A stretch of 64,000 nt of DNA from Serinicoccus sediminis (GTDB lineage Bacteria; Actinomycetota; Actinomycetes; Actinomycetales; Dermatophilaceae), in the NCBI RefSeq assembly GCF_004153545.1, contig NZ_SDVA01000007.1, forward strand, positions 1 through 64,000. Reading direction: 5' to 3'. The notes under the pieces are model-generated. The model saw nothing but the letters and a program-made list of their open reading frames with translations, was not told the origin of the DNA and did no database searches. Every line of letters begins with the position of its first letter. Position 1 is the stretch's first letter. A program made the position numbers and the translations under genes. Shown here one piece after another: positions 42,618 to 51,581 of this stretch.

Positions 42618-44020
42618 CCGGTACGCCGCGTGTCCGCAGGCGTCCCGAGGTGGGCGACCCTGCGCCGTGGCGCTTCCCCGAGCCGGCCCGTGCTGAGCTG
42701 CCGAACGGGTTGCAGCTGCTCCTCGTCGACCTCCCCGGGCAGCACGTGCTCTCGCTGCGCGTCGCCCTCCGCGCCCCCCTCGCCCAGGAGGAGCCGGGGC
42801 GGGAGGGGTCCACCCTGATGATGGCGCGCTGCCTCGACGAGGGGACGCGTTCGCGGACCGCCACCGAGCTCGCGGAGCTCGCCGAACGCCACGGCATCGC
42901 CCTGGGCGCCGGGGCCGGCGAGCGACGGGTGCACCTGGGGCTCGAGGTGACCGGACGCCATCTTGGGACGGCCCTGGACCTGCTCGTGGAGTGCCTCGCC
43001 GAGCCGACCTTCCCCGAGGCCGAGGTCACCCGGCAGGTGCGTCACCGGTTGACTGACATCGCCCACGAGCTGGCGGACCCGACCGGTCGCGCGCAGCGGG
43101 AGTTCCGGGAGGCCTACTTCGCCGCGGGTGAGCGGGCCCGGGTGCCCGTCGGCGGCTCCACGGCCTCGGTGGCGACCCTGACCCCGCAGATGCTCCGCGA
43201 GCGGCACGAGGCGCTGACGCCGCACGGCGGGGTGGTGGTGCTGGCGGGCGACCTCTCGGGGATCGAGGACCCGGTGGGGCTGATCTCCGCGACGGTGGGT
43301 GCCTGGCGCCCGGCCGGCGCCCCGGTGGACGACGGCCCGCGACAGTCGCTGCGCGCCGACGACGCCGCGCGGGTGCTGCTGGTGCCCCGGGAGGGGGCGG
43401 GGCAGACCGAGCTGCTGCTCGGCCGCCGCGGACCGGACCGGCGCACCCCGCACGGCTGGGGCACCTACCAGGCCCTGGCCCTGCTCCTCGGGGGCGCTCC
43501 GCACTCGCGTCTGGACCGGGTGCTCCGGGAGGAACGGGGCTGGACCTACGGCATGCGGCTGGGCTTCCGGCCGCGACAGGTCGGGGGTCAGTGCGTCGTC
43601 GCCGGCGCGGTGCGGGCCGATGCGACCCTGCCCGCGCTGCAGGAGACGCTGCGCATCCTCGACACCCCGGGCTCGGAGCTCGGCGAGCGTGAGGTGCGCG
43701 AGGCCGCCGACTTCGTCGCGATGACGGCCCCGGCGCGGTACCTCACGGCGGACAGCGTCGCGGACGAGCTGGTCTCCCTGCTCGCCGACGGGCTGGGTCC
43801 CGACACCGTGACGAGCACCCTGCGGCAGCTGCGCGAGCTGACCCGGGAGCAGGCCGCCCGGGCGTGGGAGGAGGTCCGGACCGGACCGGGGTGGACCGTC
43901 GTCGTCGTCGGCGACCCGGAGGCGATCGCCCCGGTCATGGACGCCGGTCTCGGGCCGGTGCAGGTGGCCGGGGCTTCCCCGCTCAGCCCTCGGCCTGGTT
44001 CGCCACCCCCAGGGTCATGA
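42614..44020 (+). CDS. M16-family partner lacking the zinc motif
   Basis: 468 residues. Same fold (LPNGLQLLLVDLPGQHVLSLRVAL, and GGAPHSRLDRVLREERGWTYG in the M16C domain), but the HxxEH position reads STLMMARCLDE, with no His or Glu pair. It is therefore the non-catalytic half of a heterodimer like the alpha subunit of mitochondrial processing peptidase. ATG 42614 overlaps the upstream stop. Last 38 bases overlap the convergent IMPase-like gene. Confidence 0.88.
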   Translation: MTGTPRVRRRPEVGDPAPWRFPEPARAELPNGLQLLLVDLPGQHVLSLRVALRAPLAQEEPGREGSTLMMARCLDEGTRSRTATELAELAERHGIALGAGAGERRVHLGLEVTGRHLGTALDLLVECLAEPTFPEAEVTRQVRHRLTDIAHELADPTGRAQREFREAYFAAGERARVPVGGSTASVATLTPQMLRERHEALTPHGGVVVLAGDLSGIEDPVGLISATVGAWRPAGAPVDDGPRQSLRADDAARVLLVPREGAGQTELLLGRRGPDRRTPHGWGTYQALALLLGGAPHSRLDRVLREERGWTYGMRLGFRPRQVGGQCVVAGAVRADATLPALQETLRILDTPGSELGEREVREAADFVAMTAPARYLTADSVADELVSLLADGLGPDTVTSTLRQLRELTREQAARAWEEVRTGPGWTVVVVGDPEAIAPVMDAGLGPVQVAGASPLSPRPGSPPPGS

Positions 44021-44804
44021 GCACCTCCTCGTGGACCCGCCCGTTGGTGGTCACCACCGGGCCGGCGTCGGCGGCGGTGACCAGCGGGGACGCGGCCGGG
44101 GCGCCGGTGAGGTCGGTGACGGTCCCGCCCGCCTCGCGCACGAGGGGCGCCAGCGTGGCCAGCTGGTAGCCGTCGCCCCACGCGGCCAGGGCGAGGTCGG
44201 CCGCCCCCTCGGCGACCAGCGCGTGGCTCCAGAACTCGCCGTAGGCGCGGGTGCGCCACACCCGGTCGGTCAGGGCGGCGAAGCCCGCGCCATGGCCCCC
44301 GTGCAGCCACCCCGCCACGTCGTCGGTCGACAGCGACGCGTGCTCGAGCACCCCGGTGCCCGACACCGTGATGCGGCGGGCACGGGCCAGGGTCCGACCG
44401 GTCCAGGCCCCGGAGCCGACGCCCGCCCACCAGCGCCGGGCCAGGTGCGGTGCGGCGACGAGGCCCAGGACCGGCTCGTCCTCGACGACGAGGCTGATGA
44501 GCGTCGCCCACACCGGGACGCCCCGCACGTAGTTGGCGGTGCCGTCGATCGGGTCGACCACCCACCTCCGGGCGCCGTGCCCGGTCGGGTCCATGGTGCG
44601 CCCCTCGACGCGGTCCCGGGGACGGGTCCGGTGCAGCTGGTGGCGCAGCAGCTCCTCGAGCCGACGGGCGGCCGGCGCGCTCAGGCCACCGTCCGGGTCG
44701 ACCTCGACCTCCGCCTGGAGAGAGCCGAAGAGCTCGAGGGAGGTGCGCTCGATCGCGTCCGCGAGGACGTGGGCGAGTCTCAGGTCGTCGTCGTAGCCGG
44801 GCAC
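43983..44804 (-). CDS. Inositol monophosphatase-family protein, HisN-like
   Basis: 273 residues. The central metal motif WVVDPIDGTANYVRG is intact, and ALVAEGAADLALA and PLVREAGGTVTDLTG match the family. The GEE-type Glu motif upstream reads VEGRTMD, and the WDxAA motif near the C-terminus reads GYQLATL, so its usual Asp is Gln. It may be a histidinol-phosphatase (HisN) in name, as in aroA-rsgA-hisN clusters, but with impaired or altered metal binding. GTG 44804 follows a -10 TACGGT (44816-44811, minus strand) by six bases even though it trails rsgA by 27 bases. Confidence 0.78.
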   Translation of the reverse strand: MPGYDDDLRLAHVLADAIERTSLELFGSLQAEVEVDPDGGLSAPAARRLEELLRHQLHRTRPRDRVEGRTMDPTGHGARRWVVDPIDGTANYVRGVPVWATLISLVVEDEPVLGLVAAPHLARRWWAGVGSGAWTGRTLARARRITVSGTGVLEHASLSTDDVAGWLHGGHGAGFAALTDRVWRTRAYGEFWSHALVAEGAADLALAAWGDGYQLATLAPLVREAGGTVTDLTGAPAASPLVTAADAGPVVTTNGRVHEEVLMTLGVANQAEG

Positions 44805-44831
44805 CCGTTCACCGTAACCGCTGGTCAGGGT

Positions 44832-45860
44832 TCAGCCGTGCTCCTCACCGGTGCGGCTGCGCAGCAACCGGCGCAGCGACTCCAGCCGTGCCGGCCCGGC
44901 GGACCCGGCGTGCCCCGCCGCCACCCAGGCGTCGAGGGCGCAGTCCGGTTCGTCGTGGCTGCAGCCGCGTGGACACCCCGCGGTGCCGGCGGCGAGGTCC
45001 TCGAAGTGCTCCACGAAGGTGGCCGGGTCGACGTGCCCCAGACCGAACGAGCGCACGCCAGGGGTGTCCACCACCCACCCGCCGTCCGCGAGCTCCAGCG
45101 CGACGGCGGACGTCGAGGTATGCCGCCCCCGCCCGGTGACCGCGTTGACCTCCCCGGTCGCCCGGGCCGCGTCCGGTACCAGCGCGTTGACCAGGGTGGA
45201 CTTGCCGACCCCGGAGTGCCCCACGAGCACGCTGGTGCGGCCCCGCAGGGCCTCGCGCACCTGCCCGAGCGCCACCGGGTCGACGGTCAGACGTGCCTCA
45301 TCGAGGACGCTTCCCGTCACGACCGCGGGCACGTCGAGCGCCGTGTAGTGCCGCAGGAACGCGTCGGGGGAGGCGAGGTCGGCCTTGGTCAGCACGAGCA
45401 ACGGGTCCAGCCCTGCGTCGTAGGCCGCCACCAGACAGCGGTCGACCATGCGGGCCCGCGGCCTGGGGTCGGCCAGCGCGGTGACGACGACGAGCTGGTC
45501 GGCGTTGGCCACGATGACGCGCTCCACCGTGTCGGAGTCGTCGGCGCTGCGGCGCAGGACGGTGCGCCGGTCCTCGACCCGCACGATGCGGGCGAGGGTG
45601 TCCGGTCGCCCGGACGTGTCGCCCACCATCCCCACCCGGTCCCCGACCACGATGCGGCTGCGGCCGAGCTCCCGGGCGCGCATGGCGATGACGGTCCGGT
45701 CCGCCACCCGGGTGGTGTAGCGCCCCCGGTCGACCGTGGTCACCACCCCCACGACGGCGTCCTCGTGGGCCGGCCGGTCCTTGGTGCGTGGGCGGGATCC
45801 CTTGCGCGAGGGGCGGACGCGGACGTCGGACTCGTCCAGGTGGTCGTAGCGTCCGCTCAT
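44832..45860 (-). CDS. rsgA: Ribosome small-subunit GTPase RsgA
   Basis: 342 residues. Circularly permuted GTPase order: NKxD-type TKADL, then Walker A GHSGVGKST (about 215-223), then DTPG. OB-fold in the N-terminal half and a C-terminal zinc knuckle CPRGCSHDEPDC. Helps late 30S maturation. It starts seven bases after aroA stops, so the two are one operon, followed by the IMPase-like gene (Rv3227-Rv3228 order). Confidence 0.94.
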   Translation of the reverse strand: MSGRYDHLDESDVRVRPSRKGSRPRTKDRPAHEDAVVGVVTTVDRGRYTTRVADRTVIAMRARELGRSRIVVGDRVGMVGDTSGRPDTLARIVRVEDRRTVLRRSADDSDTVERVIVANADQLVVVTALADPRPRARMVDRCLVAAYDAGLDPLLVLTKADLASPDAFLRHYTALDVPAVVTGSVLDEARLTVDPVALGQVREALRGRTSVLVGHSGVGKSTLVNALVPDAARATGEVNAVTGRGRHTSTSAVALELADGGWVVDTPGVRSFGLGHVDPATFVEHFEDLAAGTAGCPRGCSHDEPDCALDAWVAAGHAGSAGPARLESLRRLLRSRTGEEHG

Positions 45861-45867
45861 GCCGGGC

Positions 45868-47193
45868 TCACCCGGCCCGGCTCTGCGGGCGCACGGAGCC
45901 TACGGCCTGCTCCCACGCCCGGTCGAAGCCGGGGAAGGTCTTGCCGGCGGTGGCGACGTCCTCGACCTCGACCTGGGGGACGACCGCACCCACGACGGCA
46001 CCGAACATCGCCATCCGGTGGTCGTGGTAGGTCCGGACCCGGCACCCGGTGAGTGGCCCCGGCTCGATGGCCAGGCCGTCGGGCAGCTCGCGGGCCCGCG
46101 CCCCCAGGCGGGTCAGCTCGGCCACGAGCGCGGCGAGGCGGTCGGTCTCGTGCCCCCTCAGGTGCCCGATCCCGCGCAGCGTGCTGGGGGAGCCCGCGAG
46201 CGCGCAGAGGGCGGCCACGACCGGCGTCAGCTCACCCACCTCGGAGAGGTCGAAGTCGACCCCCGCCAGGCGTCCGCCCGCTGCACCGGTCGCCAGCAGC
46301 CCCTCGGCGGTGAGCTCGGTGGCCGCCCCCATCGCGGCGAGCACGTCGCGCATCCGCTCTCCGGGCTGGGTCGTGGCAGCGGGCCAGTCCGCCACGAGGA
46401 CCCTCCCACCGGTCGCGGCGGCCAGGGCCAGGAAGGGTGCGGCAGAGGAGAGGTCGGGCTCGACGACGACGTCCAGGGCCCGGACGGGGCACGCGGGGAC
46501 GAGCCAGCTGGCGGCGCCGGGCTGCTCGACCGGGACCCCCGCGGCGCGGAGCGTGGCCACGGTCATCTGGAGGTGCGGCAGGCTGGGCAGGGTGGGTCCG
46601 GTGTGCTGCACCCGGAGGCCGTGCGGGTAGGCGGCGGCCGACAGGAGCAGCGCGGAGACGAACTGGGAGCTGGCCGACGCGTCGACGAGCACGGTGGGCG
46701 GCCCTCCGGCGGGAGCCTGGGGCAGGGGGCCCTCGACCGTGAAGGGCAGGGTGCCGCGGCCCTCGTCCAGGACGCTCGCCCCGATATCCCGGAGGGCCTG
46801 CAGGACCGGGCCCACGGGCCGGGCCCGGGCGCTGGGGTGGCCGTCGAAGCGCACCGGGCCGTCGGCCAGCACGGCGACCGGGGGCACGAAACGCATGACG
46901 GTCCCGGCCTGCCCGCAGTCGATGTCCACGTCGCCGCGCGGTCCGCCCCACGGCGGGCGGACCACCCAGGCGGCCGGGTCGTCGTCGTCCACCCCCGCCC
47001 CGAGGGCGCGCAACGCGTCGACCATCCGCCGGCTGTCGTCGGAGTGCAACGGGTGCCGCAGCGTGCTGGGGCCGTCGGCCAGCAGCGCCAGCACCAGCCA
47101 CCGGTTCGTGAGGGACTTGCTGCCGGGCACGCGGACCCGGGCGTCGAGGGCGCCCTGGACGTGGGGGGCGGCCCAGGTCGGCACTGTGCTCAT
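45868..47193 (-). CDS. aroA: 3-phosphoshikimate 1-carboxyvinyltransferase
   Basis: 441 residues. PGSKSLTNRWLVLALLADG (phosphoshikimate/PEP-binding Lys), DCGQAGTVMRFV, DASASSQFVSALLL, RGHETDRLAALVAEL and YHDHRMAM are the family signatures. Makes EPSP in the shikimate pathway. ATG 47193 is preceded by GAGGAGG with eight bases spacing; an ATG 13 codons earlier has no support. First gene of aroA-rsgA-IMPase. Confidence 0.94.
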   Translation of the reverse strand: MSTVPTWAAPHVQGALDARVRVPGSKSLTNRWLVLALLADGPSTLRHPLHSDDSRRMVDALRALGAGVDDDDPAAWVVRPPWGGPRGDVDIDCGQAGTVMRFVPPVAVLADGPVRFDGHPSARARPVGPVLQALRDIGASVLDEGRGTLPFTVEGPLPQAPAGGPPTVLVDASASSQFVSALLLSAAAYPHGLRVQHTGPTLPSLPHLQMTVATLRAAGVPVEQPGAASWLVPACPVRALDVVVEPDLSSAAPFLALAAATGGRVLVADWPAATTQPGERMRDVLAAMGAATELTAEGLLATGAAGGRLAGVDFDLSEVGELTPVVAALCALAGSPSTLRGIGHLRGHETDRLAALVAELTRLGARARELPDGLAIEPGPLTGCRVRTYHDHRMAMFGAVVGAVVPQVEVEDVATAGKTFPGFDRAWEQAVGSVRPQSRAG

Positions 47194-47400
47194 CGCGGTC
47201 GCCTCCTCGTCTCGGTCTCGGTCCCGGCCCAACCTAGCGCCTCCCGGCGGTCCGGACGGCCCGCGGTGCTACCGTTCCCGCATCGACCGGTCGGTGCCGG
47301 CCCGGCTGCCCCTGGTCGCAGCGGAGTGGCGCGGCCCGTCCCCGACCGGCCGCCACGACCGTTGCAGACGCTGGCCGACGAGGCCGGAGGACCCCCCGAC

Positions 47401-48027
47401 ATGACCCGCCCCCCGGTCTCGCCCCGATGGCCCGTCCTGGGTGCGGCGGGTGTGCTGGTCGCCATCGTCCTCTTCGTCGTCACCGTGGTCGTCGCCCTGA
47501 GTACCACCGGGACGACCTTCGTGTGGACGGTGAACATGTTCAGCGACCTGGGGGACGGTGCGTGCCGTCCTCGGGGTGGACGGTGGATCTGCTCACCGGG
47601 GTCGGCCGCGTTCAACGTCGGCCTGGCGCTGACCGGGGTGCTGCTCGCGGGCGCCGCGCTGGCGCTGATCCCGCGCTGGGGCCGACTGCTCGCGGGCAGC
47701 GTCGTGGTCATGGGGCTGGGCCTCGTGGTCGCCGCCGTCTTCCCCGCCGGTGACACCGGTGCCATCCACCTGGCCGGGGTCGTCATGGCTTTCGTGGTCC
47801 CGGCAGCCGGTCTCCTGCTCTCGGCGGTACGCCCGGAGACACGGTGGCTCGAGAGCGGTCGAGCGGTCCGCGGCACGCTGGCCGTGGTGGCGCTCGTGTT
47901 CTGCGCGGAGAACCAGGTGCCGCCCGCCCTGGTCCAGGAGGGCACCGGGCAGATCATCATCGTGGGCAGCCTGGTGCTGACCCTGGTGGTCGAGTCCGTG
48001 CGCGTGCTGGCCGTCCGGTCCCCCTGA
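47401..48027 (+). CDS. DUF998 membrane protein
   Basis: 208 residues with about six hydrophobic segments. MFSDLGDGACRPRGG in the first periplasmic loop and the FNVGLALTGVLLAGAALAL helix are typical of DUF998. Function unknown. The preceding 207 bases (47194-47400) are the aroA divergent leader; no clear promoter, terminator or RNA was found there. Confidence 0.8.
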   Translation: MTRPPVSPRWPVLGAAGVLVAIVLFVVTVVVALSTTGTTFVWTVNMFSDLGDGACRPRGGRWICSPGSAAFNVGLALTGVLLAGAALALIPRWGRLLAGSVVVMGLGLVVAAVFPAGDTGAIHLAGVVMAFVVPAAGLLLSAVRPETRWLESGRAVRGTLAVVALVFCAENQVPPALVQEGTGQIIIVGSLVLTLVVESVRVLAVRSP

Positions 48028-48043
48028 GCCCGGGGGAGGGCGG

Positions 48044-49486
48044 TCATCCGCCCAGGCGGCGGAACCGTGGCCACAGCGTCGCCCAGTCGGCGACCGGGTC
48101 CGCGCAGTGCAGGACGGGCACGTGCTCGAGCCGGGGATGCACCACCGGGCCGGTGTCGAGCTCCGTCGCCGCCCCGCAGCGGCCGAAGTCCCCCCGTCGG
48201 GCGACGGCGTGCTCGCCGACCAGCAGGACCTCGTCCCCCTCGGGCGGCCCCAGGTCCCAGAGCGCGTTGTGGCCCGAGTGCACCGCGGCCCGGTCGGCCG
48301 AGCTCCCGTAGCGGTGCACGGCGCCGGCGAGGGCGTAGGTGTCGGTGACGACGGCCTCGCCGGGTCGGCGCAGGTCGCTGATCTGCTGGGCGTAGCCGGG
48401 CCAGCCGACCTGGTCGCGGATGGTCGGGTTGAGCCGGGACACGGCGGACACCCACGTCTCGGTGGGCGGCAGGACCGGCAGGCAGAGCAGGCACGCCACC
48501 ACGCCGTTCGCCGCGACGACCGTCCGGCTCCTCGTGCGGCTCCACCGGTCCGCCACCGCCGGGGTGGCCCACCCCACCGCGAGGGCCGGGAGCAGCACGC
48601 CCACCGGGTAGTACGGCTGCGAGGGGTTGGCGAAGGTCCACAGGAGGACGAGCGCGAAGGTCGGCAGCAGGAAGCGGGCGGGGTGGTCGGGGCGTCTCCA
48701 GGGCGTGAGGAACCCGCTCAGCCAGACGCGCAGCAGCGGTGGCCCCGCGAACAGCGCCAGCGCCGGCAGCAGCACGAGCCGCACGAGGTCGCCCTGCTCG
48801 TCCACGAGGCCGCCGGAGACCTCGGCCATCGGCAGCCCGTGGACGAGCTGCAGGAGCACCTGGGGCGCGCCGAGGAGGACGAAGACCGACGAGCCCAGCA
48901 GGGCGTCCCGGGTCCGCAGCAGCGGACGCCGGGTCAGCAGCAGGCCGACGAGCAGGGACGCCGCGAGGACGACGACCAGCAGCTTGTTCCAGCAGGCCAG
49001 ACCCGCGACCGTGCCGGCCCACAGGAGAGCGTGCGGGTGACCCAGGCAGGCCCGGAGGACGAGGAGGACCACCACCTGCCAGGCCAGCAGGTCCAGCGTC
49101 GCGGTGGTGAACAGGTGGCCCATGATGAGCGGGTAGACGGTGAACGCGTGCGCCCACCCGGCCAGCCGCTGCACCGACGGCGGGGCACCGAGGGCCCGCG
49201 GGAACAGGGTCGCCACGAAGGCGCCGGCGACGGCCGCCGCGACCCCCGGCAGGCGCTGCACCCACAGGTGGTCGCTCACCCGGCCCAGCAGCCAGGTGAA
49301 CCACACCGTCAGCGGCGGCTGGTCGACGTACCACCACCGGGGAGGCAGCATGCCGAAGTAGAGCTCGTCCCAGTGCGGCCCGTAGCGTGGGGCGACGAGG
49401 AGCAGCACCAGCGCGACGAGGACCATCGGGGGCGCGGCGACCCGCAGCGGGCCGGGGTCGGAGGCCGCGGGGAGGGCGGGCCTCAC
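48044..49486 (-). CDS. GT39/ArnT-like membrane glycosyltransferase
   Basis: 480 residues with eleven to twelve predicted helices. The first external loop has RYGPHWDELYFGMLPPRWWYVDQPPL: the Asp-Glu and PP motifs of GT-C glycosyltransferases that use polyprenyl-linked sugars. Tail of about 110 residues is extracytoplasmic. GTG 49486 overlaps the stop of the upstream glycosyltransferase (GTGA), so they form a two-gene unit. Acceptor unknown. Confidence 0.82.
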   Translation of the reverse strand: MRPALPAASDPGPLRVAAPPMVLVALVLLLVAPRYGPHWDELYFGMLPPRWWYVDQPPLTVWFTWLLGRVSDHLWVQRLPGVAAAVAGAFVATLFPRALGAPPSVQRLAGWAHAFTVYPLIMGHLFTTATLDLLAWQVVVLLVLRACLGHPHALLWAGTVAGLACWNKLLVVVLAASLLVGLLLTRRPLLRTRDALLGSSVFVLLGAPQVLLQLVHGLPMAEVSGGLVDEQGDLVRLVLLPALALFAGPPLLRVWLSGFLTPWRRPDHPARFLLPTFALVLLWTFANPSQPYYPVGVLLPALAVGWATPAVADRWSRTRSRTVVAANGVVACLLCLPVLPPTETWVSAVSRLNPTIRDQVGWPGYAQQISDLRRPGEAVVTDTYALAGAVHRYGSSADRAAVHSGHNALWDLGPPEGDEVLLVGEHAVARRGDFGRCGAATELDTGPVVHPRLEHVPVLHCADPVADWATLWPRFRRLGG

Positions 49487-50706
49487 CTGCTCTCCGCGTG
49501 GGCCAGCCACTCCTCGACCTGCCGGACGGCGACCCCGCACCCGTCCTGGCCGCGTACCCGCGCCGTCAGCTCGCGGGCCCGCCGGCGGACCGGTGCGTCC
49601 AGGGCGGCCTCGACCGCCCGCGCCAGCGCCCCGGTCGTCGCCAGGGCCCGGGGGACCGGTCGGGGTGCCACCCCCAGCAGGTGCAGACGGCTGCCCCAGT
49701 AGAACTGGTCGGCGAAGTGCGGGACGACGACCGACGGGGCACCCGCCCGGACCGCCGCCCCGGTCGTCCCCGCCCCGCCGTGGTGCACGACCGCGCGCAC
49801 CCGGCGGAACAGCTCGTCGTGCGGCTCGTCCGTGACGGCCAGCAGGCGCGGCAGGTCCTCTGCCGGGGCACCCGGCACCTGCACGACCGCCCGCACGCCG
49901 ACCCGGGCGCACACCGCGTCCACCCGGCGCAGCAGGGCGCCGGGGTCGCGCTGGTGCATCGACCCGAAGCCGACGTAGATCCAGTCGCCGCCGTCGTCCA
50001 GCGCCTGAGCCACCCGCGGGGTCAACGGACGGTCGGGCCCGCTCCCCGTCCACCACCCGGTCACCGTGCCGTCCGCCGGCTCGTCGGCGACGAGCTCGGG
50101 GCTGTAGGCGTAGAGCGAGCCGAGCGTGGACGTCGTCAGGCTCACCGGGTGTCGCGCGACGAGGTGCAGCCGGCCGCGCCGCCACCCCCCGTCGACACCG
50201 CCCAGGTAGGGCTCCACCCTGCGCAGGGCGCGTCGGGCGAGGACCCGGGCCGGTGCCGGCAACCACCACGAGTACGGCAGCAGCGGCATGGGCCCCCGCA
50301 GGTCTGCGTGCTCCGGCCACATGTGGGCCCGCACCACCGGCACGGACCGGTCCAGGGCCTCGTGGACCGCGGCGATGGCGAAGGTGGACGCCACCAGGAC
50401 GTCCGCCCGGTCCAGGGCCTCGAGCGAGGGCTGGCGGGCGGAGTCGATGAAGTCGGCGAACAGCTGCCGGGTGCGGCTGAGCTGCCGCGGGCTCCCACGA
50501 CGCACGGCTCGGGCGGCCGGCCCGGCGAGCAGCTCCTCGGGGTCGCTCGACACGTCCGCCACCCTCAGCCCGGGGTGCCCGGCGCCGACCAGCGTCGCGT
50601 GCGTGACCAGGGTGACCTCGTGACCGGCGTCGGCGAAGCGCCCCGCGAGGTGGGTGAAGGGCAGCACGTCACCCCGGCTGCCGATGGCAGCCACCACGAC
50701 CTTCAC
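49483..50706 (-). CDS. UGT/MGT-type glycosyltransferase (GT1)
   Basis: 407 residues. Starts with GSRGDVLPFTHLAGRFADAGHEV, the sterol/macrolide glucosyltransferase acceptor-domain motif, and ends with a nucleotide-sugar-binding domain HHGGAGTTGAAVRAGAPSVV and PHFADQFYWGSRL. It should transfer a sugar from UDP- or TDP-sugar to a small lipophilic acceptor, cytosolic. Coupled to the GT39-type gene behind it; perhaps a shared glycolipid pathway (inference). Confidence 0.87.
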   Translation of the reverse strand: MKVVVAAIGSRGDVLPFTHLAGRFADAGHEVTLVTHATLVGAGHPGLRVADVSSDPEELLAGPAARAVRRGSPRQLSRTRQLFADFIDSARQPSLEALDRADVLVASTFAIAAVHEALDRSVPVVRAHMWPEHADLRGPMPLLPYSWWLPAPARVLARRALRRVEPYLGGVDGGWRRGRLHLVARHPVSLTTSTLGSLYAYSPELVADEPADGTVTGWWTGSGPDRPLTPRVAQALDDGGDWIYVGFGSMHQRDPGALLRRVDAVCARVGVRAVVQVPGAPAEDLPRLLAVTDEPHDELFRRVRAVVHHGGAGTTGAAVRAGAPSVVVPHFADQFYWGSRLHLLGVAPRPVPRALATTGALARAVEAALDAPVRRRARELTARVRGQDGCGVAVRQVEEWLAHAESR

Positions 50707-50713
50707 CGCGGGC

Positions 50714-51568
50714 TCACCCGCCGAGCACCTCTCCGGTGACGGGGTCGACGACCCCCACGAGCGCCTCGGTCGGCACCGGCTCGACCAGGCCCGGGCCGTT
50801 GGCGGCCGCGCTGCCGACGGCCCGGTCCACGGGCCAGGCCTGGAACCGGCCGGGGACGTGCGCCGCGTCGACCATCGACCGGACGTCGTGCGCGTCCGTC
50901 AGGCCGGGGTCCAGCCAGTCGCCCCACTGGTCGGGCTCAAGGGCCAGCGGCTGCCGGTCGTGGATCCGGTCCAGACCCGGCTCGGCGGCGGTCGTGACGA
51001 CGGCGTAGGTCACGAGCCAGGCGTCGTCGGCGTCGGGCGCGGCCTGCGGGTTGCGCCAGAACTCGTAGACCCCGGCCAGCGCCAACGGCAGGTCGTCGGC
51101 CCGGGTGACGTAGAAGGGCTGCTTGCGGGGCCGGCCGCGGGCATCCGTCGCCACCGGGCTCGTCTGCCACTCGTACCACCCGCTGATGGGCACCAGGGCC
51201 CGACGGGCGAGCGCGGCCCGGGCGAAGGCCGGCTTGTCCAGCAGGGTCTCCTGACGGGCGTTGATCATCCGCGCGCCGACCGACGGGTCCTTGGCCCACG
51301 ACGGCACCAGCCCCCAGGTGAGCAGGCGCAGCTGACGCACCGCCGGCTGGTCCTCGGCGCCGGTGCCCCCCGACGTCCCCCGTGGTGCCCGGGTCAGCAC
51401 CACGGGCGCCTGCTTGCTCGGGGCGACGTTGTGGTCGGGCTGGCCCGCTGGGGGCGTCTGGGGGTTCTTGAGCAGGCTCATGGACGGCTGGTCGGTGGCG
51501 TCGAGGTCGACGTCGTAGGCCTCGACGAGCTCGTCGGGATGGGCGCTCGCGGCATACCGTCCGCACAT
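50714..51568 (-). CDS. HMCES/YedK abasic-site crosslinking protein
   Basis: 284 residues. Cys2 right after the initiator Met (MCGRYA) forms the thiazolidine with abasic sites in single-stranded DNA; HNVAPS, Glu in GWYEWQ, and RIHDRQP complete the active site. Shields AP sites in ssDNA. This member has an insertion after HNVAPSKQAP (APRGTSGGTGAEDQ). It sits seven bases behind the GT1 gene and 13 bases after the aminotransferase. Confidence 0.92.
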   Translation of the reverse strand: MCGRYAASAHPDELVEAYDVDLDATDQPSMSLLKNPQTPPAGQPDHNVAPSKQAPVVLTRAPRGTSGGTGAEDQPAVRQLRLLTWGLVPSWAKDPSVGARMINARQETLLDKPAFARAALARRALVPISGWYEWQTSPVATDARGRPRKQPFYVTRADDLPLALAGVYEFWRNPQAAPDADDAWLVTYAVVTTAAEPGLDRIHDRQPLALEPDQWGDWLDPGLTDAHDVRSMVDAAHVPGRFQAWPVDRAVGSAAANGPGLVEPVPTEALVGVVDPVTGEVLGG

Positions 51569-51581
51569 CAGGTCCGCACCC

